Shown: piece by piece, positions 1 to 6,880 of the stretch
Numbering within the stretch: the first letter of the stretch is position 1
How the letters are laid out: each line of letters opens with the position of its first letter
NCBI GenBank assembly: GCA_036507695.1
Contig: DATCIR010000225.1
Span: forward strand, 1 to 13,876
Origin: JAKEGK01 sp036507695
Lineage (GTDB): Bacteria; Pseudomonadota; Gammaproteobacteria; SZUA-152
Reading direction: 5' to 3'
DNA length: 13,876 nt
Translations under genes and position numbers: made by a program
Notes under the pieces: generated by a model
Told to the model about the DNA's origin: nothing
Databases searched by the model: none
What the model saw: only the letters and a program-made list of their open reading frames with translations

Positions 1-1
1 A

Positions 2-220
2 GAAGGCAAGATCGAAGCCAATCACACCCTGATGATTACCAAAGCCAGCAAAACCGAAGCCAAGTCAATCTTGTTAAAGGCGCAGGATTCGATTACGCTA
101 AAAGTCGGCGGCAGCACCATTGAAATGACGCCGACCGGTATAGAAATCAAATCCACCAAAGTGGACGTTAAAGGCAGTGCGATGGTAATCGTGAAGGGTG
201 GTATAGTGAAACTTAACTAA
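2..220 (+). CDS. vgrG: VgrG (T6SS spike protein), C-terminal end, partial
   Basis: Only the last 72 codons are present; the reading frame is open to the left edge of the window and ends at TAA 218-220. The residues alternate hydrophobic and polar/charged positions in short repeats (ITLKVGGSTIEMTPTGIEIK, then KVDVKGSAMVIVKGGIVKLN). This is the pattern of the triangular beta-helix at the tip of VgrG spikes, where the PAAR protein docks. VgrG is the trimeric spike of the contractile type VI secretion system. The assignment is supported by the DUF6931-type gene and the PAAR gene that follow on the same strand. The residues visible here do not show a fused C-terminal effector domain: the protein stops directly after the helix repeats. 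Confidence 0.88.
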   Translation, partial: EGKIEANHTLMITKASKTEAKSILLKAQDSITLKVGGSTIEMTPTGIEIKSTKVDVKGSAMVIVKGGIVKLN

Positions 221-335
221 ACGCAAAGTGTAGAAAACCTATCCATGTCAGGTAACACCTGCTGGTACGCGGTCCCAAAAAAGCAAGATTCCAATAAGTT
301 ATTACTATAAACGGTGAAGTAACCAGCGAAGTAAT

Positions 336-908
336 ATGGCTTTAGCAATGCAAAAAGTGGGTGCCGATAAAGCAATTGATATCGTCAGGCATTATGAGCT
401 TGAGAAAGAAAGCCGGGCGTTATTGACGGAAGACCAGAGGCCATCGGAGTTTCTGGACACGTTAATCAAGAATGAGCTTTATTACGACGCCGTGACCTTT
501 TTAGCGCACTCCTTGCCGGCACGGGAGGCCGTGTGGTGGGCCTGCGTGTGTTGCCGGTATTTTCTGGAAGGCAGTGATGTGAAATACCAACTCGCACTCA
601 ACGCGGCGGAAGCCTGGGTCTATGACCCAAGCGAACAAAACCGCCGCATCGCCGAAAAATTTGCCGAAGAAGGCGACTACGCCACGTCGGCCAGTTGGGC
701 GGCCGCCGCCGCGTTTTGGAGCGGTGGCAGCATCACCAAGGAAAATGATCCTGCCATGGAGCCGCCCGCGTTCCTATACGCCCATGCTGTTGCAGGCTCC
801 GTGGTCATGGCGGCGGGATGGAAACAACCCGAAGCCGACGAAGTAAAACAACGCTTCGAGACCTATCTTAAACATGGAATCAGCATTGCCAACGGAGGCA
901 ATGGTTAA
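336..908 (+). CDS. DUF6931-like T6SS-associated protein
   Basis: This is a 190-residue soluble protein without a signal peptide or membrane segment, mostly alanine-rich helix. A recognisable core has the sequence REAVWWACVCCRYF (about residues 64-77), followed by an AAEAWVYDPSEQNRR stretch and a second alanine-rich helix around SASWAAAAAFWSGG. I recognise this as the DUF6931 type, which commonly sits between vgrG and PAAR/effector genes. Its biochemical role is not established; an adaptor or chaperone role in loading the downstream PAAR effector is inference from position. The stop codon lies six bases before the PAAR start, so the two are probably translated together. The start at ATG 336 has only a weak purine stretch upstream, and Met6 (351) is a possible alternative. 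Confidence 0.8.
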   Translation: MALAMQKVGADKAIDIVRHYELEKESRALLTEDQRPSEFLDTLIKNELYYDAVTFLAHSLPAREAVWWACVCCRYFLEGSDVKYQLALNAAEAWVYDPSEQNRRIAEKFAEEGDYATSASWAAAAAFWSGGSITKENDPAMEPPAFLYAHAVAGSVVMAAGWKQPEADEVKQRFETYLKHGISIANGGNG

Positions 909-914
909 CCGCTC

Positions 915-1796
915 ATGGGTAAACCCGCCGCCAGAATCACCGACATGCATGTGTGCCCCAAGGTTAACCCGGGGCCGGTTCCGCATGTGGGTGGACCTGT
1001 AGCGTTGGGTTCCACCAGCGTACTAATTGGCAACATCCCGGCTGCCAGGGTCGGGGATATGGCTATCTGTGTTGGCCCGCCCGATAAAATAACCACCGGA
1101 TCCTCGGGAGTGCTTATCAATGGTAAGGCTGCCGCCCGGCTTGGCGATTCGACAGCCCATGGCGGTAAAATTGTAGTCGGTTACCCGACAGTGTTGATCG
1201 GTGGCGGCGGAGGTGGGGGCGGGGCCGATACCGTTGGCTCAACTCTGGGTAATCCTTCTGCTGGACTTACGGCATTCAACAATTTAGCGAAGACGAGAGT
1301 ATCCGGGGCTACCCAACAAAGCTATGGAAATTGCGGAGTCGAATCCGCCCGGCAGATTATGGATGTTGCAAGCAATGCACGAAACGAGATTGATGTGCTT
1401 CAGGATGCAATAAACAATGGTAATGCCGGATACGATCCAGACCCGACCCAAGTAGGCGGTACATCGCCTCAAGGACGTCAAAATATCTTGAAGAACAACG
1501 GTGTCAACTCACATTTAGAAAATCAAACTGTAGGTAATATTCAACAAGCCGTTATTGAAGGAAAGGGCGTTATTACGAGCCATGCAGCGCGCGTGCTGTG
1601 GGGAGACCGAAGAGTGAGTGGTAATCACGCGGTACTAACCACCGGAGTCAAATATGACGCGTCTGGTAAGGTAAGTCATTATGTGATCAATGACACTGGC
1701 ACAGGGCAAGGCATGAGAAATGTACCGGCAACGCAATACGAGAACTCATTGATACCGAACCGCCAAATCAATGTCACAGATAATCCGATATGGTAA
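915..1796 (+). CDS. PAAR-domain T6SS effector with C-terminal papain/C39-like cysteine peptidase toxin domain
   Basis: The protein has 293 residues in two parts. Residues 1-97 are a PAAR/PAAR-like tip domain with repeated GK-AAR-GD blocks (VGDMAICVGPP, INGKAAARLGDSTAHGG). Its candidate metal ligands are His12, Cys14, His24, Cys52 and His82. A run of eight glycines (96-103) is the linker. Residues about 115-293 resemble a papain-fold or C39-like peptidase. Cys140 sits in YGNCG, six residues after Gln134, the papain spacing between oxyanion Gln and catalytic Cys. His238 sits in SGNHAV and Asn259-Asp260 in YVINDTG, giving a plausible Cys-His-Asp/Asn triad. The PAAR domain would cap VgrG and carry the toxin into a rival cell. 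The substrate is unknown: proteins or peptidoglycan peptides are both possible. GGAGG at 894-898 is rather far (16 bases) from ATG 915, so coupling to the upstream gene is likely. Confidence 0.82.
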   Translation: MGKPAARITDMHVCPKVNPGPVPHVGGPVALGSTSVLIGNIPAARVGDMAICVGPPDKITTGSSGVLINGKAAARLGDSTAHGGKIVVGYPTVLIGGGGGGGGADTVGSTLGNPSAGLTAFNNLAKTRVSGATQQSYGNCGVESARQIMDVASNARNEIDVLQDAINNGNAGYDPDPTQVGGTSPQGRQNILKNNGVNSHLENQTVGNIQQAVIEGKGVITSHAARVLWGDRRVSGNHAVLTTGVKYDASGKVSHYVINDTGTGQGMRNVPATQYENSLIPNRQINVTDNPIW

Positions 1797-1808
1797 CTTT
1801 CTAACTTA

Positions 1809-2462
1809 ATGAACGATCATGTTAATAGTCGTTATCAGATTAATATTACAGGGTTATTAATTGTTTCCATTATAGGATTATTTCCATATAAACTTTTTGC
1901 TATGAACAACTATAAATTTGATATTGAGAAATTGTACCTACAGGTAGAAAACCATCCTGATTTGGTTGATGTTCTTCCTGATGAAATGGGAACGTCATTT
2001 CCTGTACCCATGATTTTAAAAGAGAACGACTCGGTAATCATCCATTTTTCATTTTTTCATTTTTATATGAGATTGACTAAACCAACAGAACCTAGAGAAT
2101 TTAATATTAGCTCTCCTAGGCATAAAACAATTGTCAAGTATCCCGAATTAACGATTATAGAAACAAAACCGGCACTATCGAAAGTATTTGGAGTTGATTG
2201 GGATGATAGTAAGCCCATTGGAAAATATGTCTCTGATCCTTCCATTCCCTATGAAAAGCAGGTGGAACAAGAAAAAAACTTTTTTAAACTGTATAATAGT
2301 GTTCTTCCTCTTTACATTGATAAACCAGCAGCCTTGAACGATTCGAACAAAAGAATGATTAAGGAATTTCGAGCACTATTTTATGACATTTCCCACGCAC
2401 CATTACTTCCCTATTATAAGAGTCTGAATCCTGATTTTTTTTCCTGGTTGGAGCAATACTAA
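1809..2462 (+). CDS. putative exported immunity protein to the PAAR-peptidase effector
   Basis: I do not recognise the family of this 217-residue protein. It begins 12 bases after the effector stop codon, the usual place for a T6SS immunity gene. It is clearly AT-rich compared with the genes before and after it, as is common for immunity genes exchanged between strains. Residues about 12-31 (NITGLLIVSIIGLFPYKLFA) form a hydrophobic stretch ending in Ala just before Met32, resembling a signal peptide or anchor. The rest is soluble, rich in aromatic and acidic residues. Export would place it in the periplasm, implying that the toxin acts there. No clear ribosome binding site precedes ATG 1809. 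Met32 (ATG 1902) is an alternative start that would give a cytoplasmic protein and reverse this inference. The immunity role rests on position, not homology. Confidence 0.62.
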   Translation: MNDHVNSRYQINITGLLIVSIIGLFPYKLFAMNNYKFDIEKLYLQVENHPDLVDVLPDEMGTSFPVPMILKENDSVIIHFSFFHFYMRLTKPTEPREFNISSPRHKTIVKYPELTIIETKPALSKVFGVDWDDSKPIGKYVSDPSIPYEKQVEQEKNFFKLYNSVLPLYIDKPAALNDSNKRMIKEFRALFYDISHAPLLPYYKSLNPDFFSWLEQY

Positions 2463-2603
2463 CAACAATCCGGCTATCCGCTTGTTTCCTGGAAGGTAAC
2501 GGTAAGAAATACCCATAGTCAGATCTAATACCTTTCTTATTTAGCATGTCACTTACTCCGTTTACTCTTACAGGTAATCTAATACCCATCAGGGAGATTA
2601 AAG

Positions 2604-4628
2604 ATGAAAAAAAATTCAGATTCGTCCGGCGCCCGCCGGGCGAAATCCGGGGATTCCGCAGACCACACACTGCCTGTCTGCAAGATTGCCCTGTTCAAGC
2701 ATGGGATCGGGTATTTTGAGCGCATCGGCGCGATACGCGGCGACGCAACGGTTGATTTATTCTTCAAAGCCGCGGAGATGAACGATGTGCTGAAATCGCT
2801 CACCACGCTTGACTTGGATAATGGGTTGATTGCCAGCATCAGTTATGAATCTACCAAGCCGGTCGAAAAACAGTTGGAGGATACCAGCCTTCACCTTTCG
2901 GATAACAATTCGCTGACGAACCTGCTGTCGCAAGGCAAGGGAGCGCGCGTTACGGTGCACGTCGGTGGGAAACAAATCACGGGCGCCGTGATCGGCGTTG
3001 AAACGGTCACGCGCAAGGACAATGACAACACGCTCACGAGTAATCGCCTGGCGCTGCTGGTAAATGGCGAGTCGCTCCAGTCGTATGACCTGCTGGATGT
3101 TAGCTCCATTGTTTTCCTCGACGAGAGCCTGCGTAAGGACCTGCAACATCTGCTCGACATCCTGATATCAGCCAAGAAGAAGGACCTTAAAAAACTCACT
3201 ATCTTCGCCAAAGGCAAGGGTGAGCGCAGGATACTTGCCAGTTATGTGGTCGAGACACCCGTATGGAAGACGTCCTATCGCCTGCTGCTGGGTAAAGGCA
3301 AACCGCTGCTGCAGGGCTGGGCGCTGGTGGACAACACGCAAGACGAGGATTGGGACAACGTTACACTGACGCTGGTCGCAGGCTTGCCGGTTTCGTTCAT
3401 CCACGATCTCTATTCGCCCCGCTACCAGAAGCGGCCCATTGTCCAGGTGCAGGCAGAGCAAGCGTACGCTCCGCCGGTTCTGGAAATAGCGGATGAGATT
3501 TTTACGGAGGAACCAGAAAGCGCACGCATGCCCTTTGCCGCCGCGCCTATGCGGTCGTTAGACAAATCGCGGTTGGAGAAGAAAACCATATCGGCATCCC
3601 AAAAAGCAGACGCGCGTCAGCGTTCGGTGGAGGTGCAAACGCGCACCATGGAGATCGGCGACCTCTTTCATTATGAAATCAAGAATCCTGTTACCGTCAA
3701 ACGCGGTCAATCGGCGCTGGTGCCGATCCTGCAGACCAGCTGCGAGGGCAAACGCGTGGCGGTCTATAACGCTGAGGTTCGCGGCAAGAACCCTATATCG
3801 GCGATTCTGTTCAAGAATACCACCGGCAGCGTGCTGGAAGGCGGGCCGATGACGGTGCTGGAAGACGAGCATTACGCGGGTGAAGCGATGATAGAGACCA
3901 TTAAGCCCGATGAAGAACGGCTTATTCCCTTCTCGGTGGAGCTGGGTTGCGTGATTTCAATCGATACCTCCAAAAAGAACCTGCCTTACTACCTGAGCCG
4001 CATCGTGCGCGGCACGCTGCACCTGCACCGCTACGTTGTCGATACGCGCACTTATATTATTAACAACAAGAGCGATAAGCCGCTGGACCTTTTTCTGGAA
4101 CACCGGTTCAACCAGGGGTGGGAACTGCTAGAGACGCAAGCGCCGGTCGAGCGTACCGAGAATTTCTACCGGTTCCGGGTCGGTGCTCCACCCAAAACAA
4201 CGACCCGCTTCACAGTGAACGAAAAACTCAGCATCAGCGAGTCGATCGAGATCCGGAGTGTGAGTCAGGATATTATTGGTTCCTGGGTCAACAGCAAATA
4301 CATCAATTCCGCGATGGCCGAGACTATCCAAGAACTGGTGTCGCTCAATAGTACGGTATCCACGCTTTTGCACCAGATTGACCAGCTGAAAAAGGAAACC
4401 GAAACCATTTTTAAGAATCAGGAGCGGTTACGCGAGAACCTGAAAGCGCTGGGCAATTCCGAAAGCGAGCGTGGCTTGCGCGATCGCTACGTATCTGAAT
4501 TGTCGGCCGAAGAGGACAAGTTACGCGAGCACCGCGACGCGATCCACGTGTTAGAGGAGGAAAAGGAGAAGACGGAGAGTGAACTGTGTGACCGGCTTGC
4601 ATCGCTCGAGTTTGAACAAATGCTGTAA
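2604..4628 (+). CDS. DUF4139 domain-containing protein with C-terminal coiled coil
   Basis: This 674-residue protein has the layout of the DUF4139 (MuiA-like) group. An N-terminal beta-rich region (about residues 24-90, with ALFKHGIGYFER) is followed by the DUF4139 core. The core includes ETPVWKTSYRLLLGKGKP and GWALVDNTQDEDWDNVTLTL (about 217-258), then a low-complexity insertion (about 285-345) and a second block with HYEIKNPVTVKRGQSALVPI (356-375). Residues about 572-668 are a charged heptad-rich coiled coil. No signal peptide or membrane helix is visible; the N-terminus is hydrophilic and basic/acidic, which suggests the cytoplasm. The biochemical function of DUF4139 proteins is not settled. 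GGGAG nine bases before ATG 2604 is a good ribosome binding site. Base composition is higher in GC than in the preceding gene, so the cassette boundary lies near 2463-2600. Confidence 0.8.
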   Translation: MKKNSDSSGARRAKSGDSADHTLPVCKIALFKHGIGYFERIGAIRGDATVDLFFKAAEMNDVLKSLTTLDLDNGLIASISYESTKPVEKQLEDTSLHLSDNNSLTNLLSQGKGARVTVHVGGKQITGAVIGVETVTRKDNDNTLTSNRLALLVNGESLQSYDLLDVSSIVFLDESLRKDLQHLLDILISAKKKDLKKLTIFAKGKGERRILASYVVETPVWKTSYRLLLGKGKPLLQGWALVDNTQDEDWDNVTLTLVAGLPVSFIHDLYSPRYQKRPIVQVQAEQAYAPPVLEIADEIFTEEPESARMPFAAAPMRSLDKSRLEKKTISASQKADARQRSVEVQTRTMEIGDLFHYEIKNPVTVKRGQSALVPILQTSCEGKRVAVYNAEVRGKNPISAILFKNTTGSVLEGGPMTVLEDEHYAGEAMIETIKPDEERLIPFSVELGCVISIDTSKKNLPYYLSRIVRGTLHLHRYVVDTRTYIINNKSDKPLDLFLEHRFNQGWELLETQAPVERTENFYRFRVGAPPKTTTRFTVNEKLSISESIEIRSVSQDIIGSWVNSKYINSAMAETIQELVSLNSTVSTLLHQIDQLKKETETIFKNQERLRENLKALGNSESERGLRDRYVSELSAEEDKLREHRDAIHVLEEEKEKTESELCDRLASLEFEQML

Positions 4629-5112
4629 CGCGATGCCTGGACTCGCGCATTGTTTTCCTTGAACCGCATTGGTGCAATGTAACAACAAGAAATCGAAGAA
4701 ACACCAAATAGTCAAACGCTCGGATAGTGTCGCTGAATGAATGCGCAAGCCGGGTGCCGCAAAGATGCTGCAAAAGATCCAAGCAAAGCCGCATCCAAAA
4801 CCGTTTCTATGCTATGTCAGCGCGACTATTCCGCCAATCAAAAAATCCATTACATTAGTTTCCTAAAATATCCAAATCTAATCTATAATTAACCGCACGG
4901 CTTGTACGGTTGATACGCGGTAACCGCAGGCGCTGGATTATCCGCTTGTTATGTTACGTATGTCATGTGGGATGGGTAAAAAGCGGTATCCACAACTTTA
5001 TATCTCCCCACTTTTTTGTTCAACATATTGTGTTCCGCGGACACCCTCAACGCCGTGCTTTTCTTTGACAAAACATAATCCTGACCACAACGGTGATTAA
5101 CCAATTAATGCC
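4629..5112. other. 484-base intergenic region, mostly without recognisable content
   Basis: No convincing gene is present on either strand. Just after the DUF4139 stop codon lies a short inverted repeat, CGCGA (4629-4633) with TCGCG (4643-4647), followed by a weak T-run; it could be a poor terminator. A TATAAT hexamer lies at 4884-4889, without a good -35. An imperfect inverted repeat, AACCGCAC with GTACGGTT, spans 4891-4911 directly downstream. A perfect TTGACA at 5065-5070 has no acceptable -10 at 16-18 bases, so the promoter of the next gene is uncertain. Confidence 0.5.
4884..4911 (+). promoter_or_regulatory. TATAAT hexamer followed by imperfect inverted repeat
   Basis: TATAAT at 4884-4889 is immediately followed by AACCGCAC, a five-base loop and GTACGGTT (4891-4911). 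An inverted repeat at the expected transcription start could be an operator for the DUF6933/methyltransferase-like pair downstream. No good -35 element was found at normal spacing, and the next gene starts more than 200 bases away, so this is a weak call. Confidence 0.25.
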
Positions 5113-5616
5113 ATGCAAATCAGGTGCACGCAAAAATTACTAAAAGAACTGGGGGTAAAGAATAGTGAACCGGATGATTTTGATAATCCGATAACGCTGC
5201 TGGGTAACTGGTATGCGAATATATTCTTTCTCGACAGGAAGAAAACCATCATCTTCATGAATGAGCAAACCCGGCTGTCTTTTATCATCTACGGCATAAG
5301 AAAAGACAATATTAAAAATTTTCCAATCATATTCCTAAATGGCGTGGAGCAGTTACTCGTCTTGGAAGGCATTAGCGATTCTGCCATCGATAAAGTGTTA
5401 GACGAATATTCACAGATTTTTGTGACGAAAACGACGAATAAAAGCCTGCTTGGCAATATGAATGACCTCGTTAATTTATACACGCACTTTGTGCTTAGTA
5501 GTGGCGGATTAAAGCATGCGGATTTAATGGATATCATTGCCAGGATTAACCGCACGCCACAACGAAACATCGGCTGGTCCAACTCTGCCGAGGCAGTAAA
5601 AGAGCTACTCGCTTAA
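5113..5616 (+). CDS. DUF6933-like protein
   Basis: This is a 167-residue soluble protein. Its opening resembles the DUF6933 type: an MQIRCTQKLLKEL start, then a LGNWYANIFFLDRKKTIIFM block (residues 30-49) giving two beta strands, then an EQTRLSFIIYGI strand. The second half is helical, with a long helix around residues 88-104. No catalytic motif, signal peptide or membrane segment is visible, and the function of the family is unknown to me. The methyltransferase-like gene follows after 15 bases with its ribosome binding site overlapping the stop codon, so the two probably form an operon. No clear ribosome binding site precedes ATG 5113. Confidence 0.72.
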   Translation: MQIRCTQKLLKELGVKNSEPDDFDNPITLLGNWYANIFFLDRKKTIIFMNEQTRLSFIIYGIRKDNIKNFPIIFLNGVEQLLVLEGISDSAIDKVLDEYSQIFVTKTTNKSLLGNMNDLVNLYTHFVLSSGGLKHADLMDIIARINRTPQRNIGWSNSAEAVKELLA

Positions 5617-5622
5617 GGAAGG
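5615..5622 (+). promoter_or_regulatory. ribosome binding site deciding a TTG start
   Basis: AAGGAAGG is a strong Shine-Dalgarno-like stretch that begins next to the stop codon of the DUF6933-like gene. It ends directly against TTG 5623, which leaves no spacer, but is nine bases from the in-frame TTG at 5632. The second TTG is therefore the better start. Confidence 0.6.
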
Positions 5623-5631
5623 TTGAACGCT

Positions 5632-6687
5632 TTGGAAAAATCCTACTTCTGGAATTCTTATATATCCGCAATCGGGAAGACTGCCATTGCCGGGGAGAAT
5701 TTTTGCCGTTGTGAGCAGGCCTTTGCCGAGCATAAGCAGAATATTGCCAGGCTGATTCATACTCTCGCGCCGGATAGCGTGGCGATATTGGGCGCAGGTT
5801 ATCTGAATGACATTCCACTGGCTGAATTGCTGGAAGACGGCCGGACCGTCTATTTGGTGGATTGGTTAGAACAGGCGCCAAAGGTTGGCGTGTCCCGCTT
5901 GCTGTTGCGTAAGGATCATCAAAATAATTACAACTGCCTGTTCTGTAAAATGAGCGCCGGCGCTGAGTATTGTAAAAACTTTACTGGAGAATTCGCAGGC
6001 GAGGGGGTCTGCACGGCGTTTGAAGCTGTGGCGCAACCCTTTGTGACCTGCAAGCACTACGAGCCCGCCGTGGAACCGAGGTTTATTAAGGCTGACATCA
6101 CCGGCGGCGTGGCGCGCAGCTTCACCGCAAAAATTGAAAAACAGATGAAGTCCTGCAAAACGGCCAAGGACGCGTTTATAAAAGCGATCGCGTGCACGGA
6201 GCATTATCATTACTCGCCCATACCCGTGGAAGACGATTCCATGGAACTCGTCACGTCCTCCATGGTGCTGTCCCAATTTGATTTTGAACCGTATACCTAT
6301 TTTTCAACGCTGCTCGAGCAACAGTTCACCCGCGAAGAATTGCTAAAACATGCAGCGAAGTTGACTCCGCTGATGGAGAAACTGCGTACACGCTTGTTTA
6401 CCTTGCAGGTTGAAACACATGTCCGCGAAATGCATCGAATCGTTAAAAAAGACGGTAAGGCCCGAATCTATCTCTCCGCGGAACTGTTCCGCTCCCATCC
6501 CAGTAACGACAACTTTTTCCTGGTGCAGGATATGCCCATCGCCTTGGACACACTGGCTAAGTATTTCTTATTTAAATTTGATGCCTGTTTGGGAGAAAAA
6601 GTGCTGAGCAAATCCGAACTGGGGCAGGGGGTTTCCATCAACCAATGTTACTGCCTGGTTCCCAAGGACTCTCCGAGTATCACCTAG
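5632..6687 (+). CDS. methyltransferase-like protein with cysteine-rich insertion
   Basis: The TTG at 5632 is preferred as the start because AAGGAAGG (5615-5622) lies nine bases before it; the in-frame TTG at 5623 abuts that site. Counted from 5632 the protein has 351 residues. A glycine motif AILGAGYLNDIPLAEL (about 51-66) is followed by a strand ending in an acidic residue (VYLVDW, Asp77). A later strand, VTSSMVLSQFDFEP (207-220), corresponds to motif IV. Together these suggest a Rossmann-fold SAM-dependent methyltransferase. Between the second and later strands lies an insertion with Cys102, Cys105, Cys114, Cys127 and Cys140; Cys25 and Cys27 form another pair. The cysteines could bind zinc or an iron-sulfur cluster, which is inference. 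No substrate can be proposed. The protein is cytoplasmic and probably cotranscribed with the DUF6933-like gene. Confidence 0.66.
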   Translation: MEKSYFWNSYISAIGKTAIAGENFCRCEQAFAEHKQNIARLIHTLAPDSVAILGAGYLNDIPLAELLEDGRTVYLVDWLEQAPKVGVSRLLLRKDHQNNYNCLFCKMSAGAEYCKNFTGEFAGEGVCTAFEAVAQPFVTCKHYEPAVEPRFIKADITGGVARSFTAKIEKQMKSCKTAKDAFIKAIACTEHYHYSPIPVEDDSMELVTSSMVLSQFDFEPYTYFSTLLEQQFTREELLKHAAKLTPLMEKLRTRLFTLQVETHVREMHRIVKKDGKARIYLSAELFRSHPSNDNFFLVQDMPIALDTLAKYFLFKFDACLGEKVLSKSELGQGVSINQCYCLVPKDSPSIT

Positions 6688-6761
6688 CCAAGGCTCCAGC
6701 ATTTAAATTACCCGCCCGGCTTCATTAAGGATAATTCTAAACGCGGCGCGCGTTTATGTTG

Positions 6762-6767
6762 TATAAT
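6762..6767 (+). promoter_or_regulatory. putative -10 element of deaD promoter
   Basis: A consensus TATAAT lies in the 193-base gap upstream of the helicase gene. No good -35 hexamer or extended -10 is seen. If used, transcription would start near 6774 and give an untranslated leader of about 105-110 bases. Long leaders are typical of cold-shock-regulated genes such as csdA in enterobacteria, so the position is plausible although unproven. Confidence 0.4.
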
Positions 6768-6880
6768 GCGCCGCCTCCATGCCTTGAAATCAACACCCTC
6801 CCGGTACCCGCCGGATCAATGCCTGGACTTTCTTCGATTTATTAACTTAGCTTACTTTTTTAAACACTCAGGTATTTGTA

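Noticed and set aside
2523..2586. 10-base direct repeat ATCTAATACC before the DUF4139 gene
   Set aside because: Short and AT-rich; not tied to a promoter or element boundary. Could mark a cassette junction but nothing supports that.
2757..3149. Minus-strand frame of 130 codons opposite the DUF4139 gene
   Set aside because: Codon-shadow frame; the plus-strand protein has clear family motifs over the whole stretch.
4411..4794. Minus-strand frame of 127 codons crossing the DUF4139 gene end
   Set aside because: Mostly antisense to the coiled-coil region; repetitive low-complexity residues and no ribosome binding site.
5065..5070. Perfect TTGACA as -35 for the DUF6933-like gene
   Set aside because: No acceptable -10 hexamer at 16-18 bases; CATAAT lies only three bases away.
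4633..6829. 11-base repeat ATGCCTGGACT at 4633-4643 and 6819-6829
   Set aside because: Single pair of short noncoding matches far apart with no extended similarity; chance is sufficient explanation.
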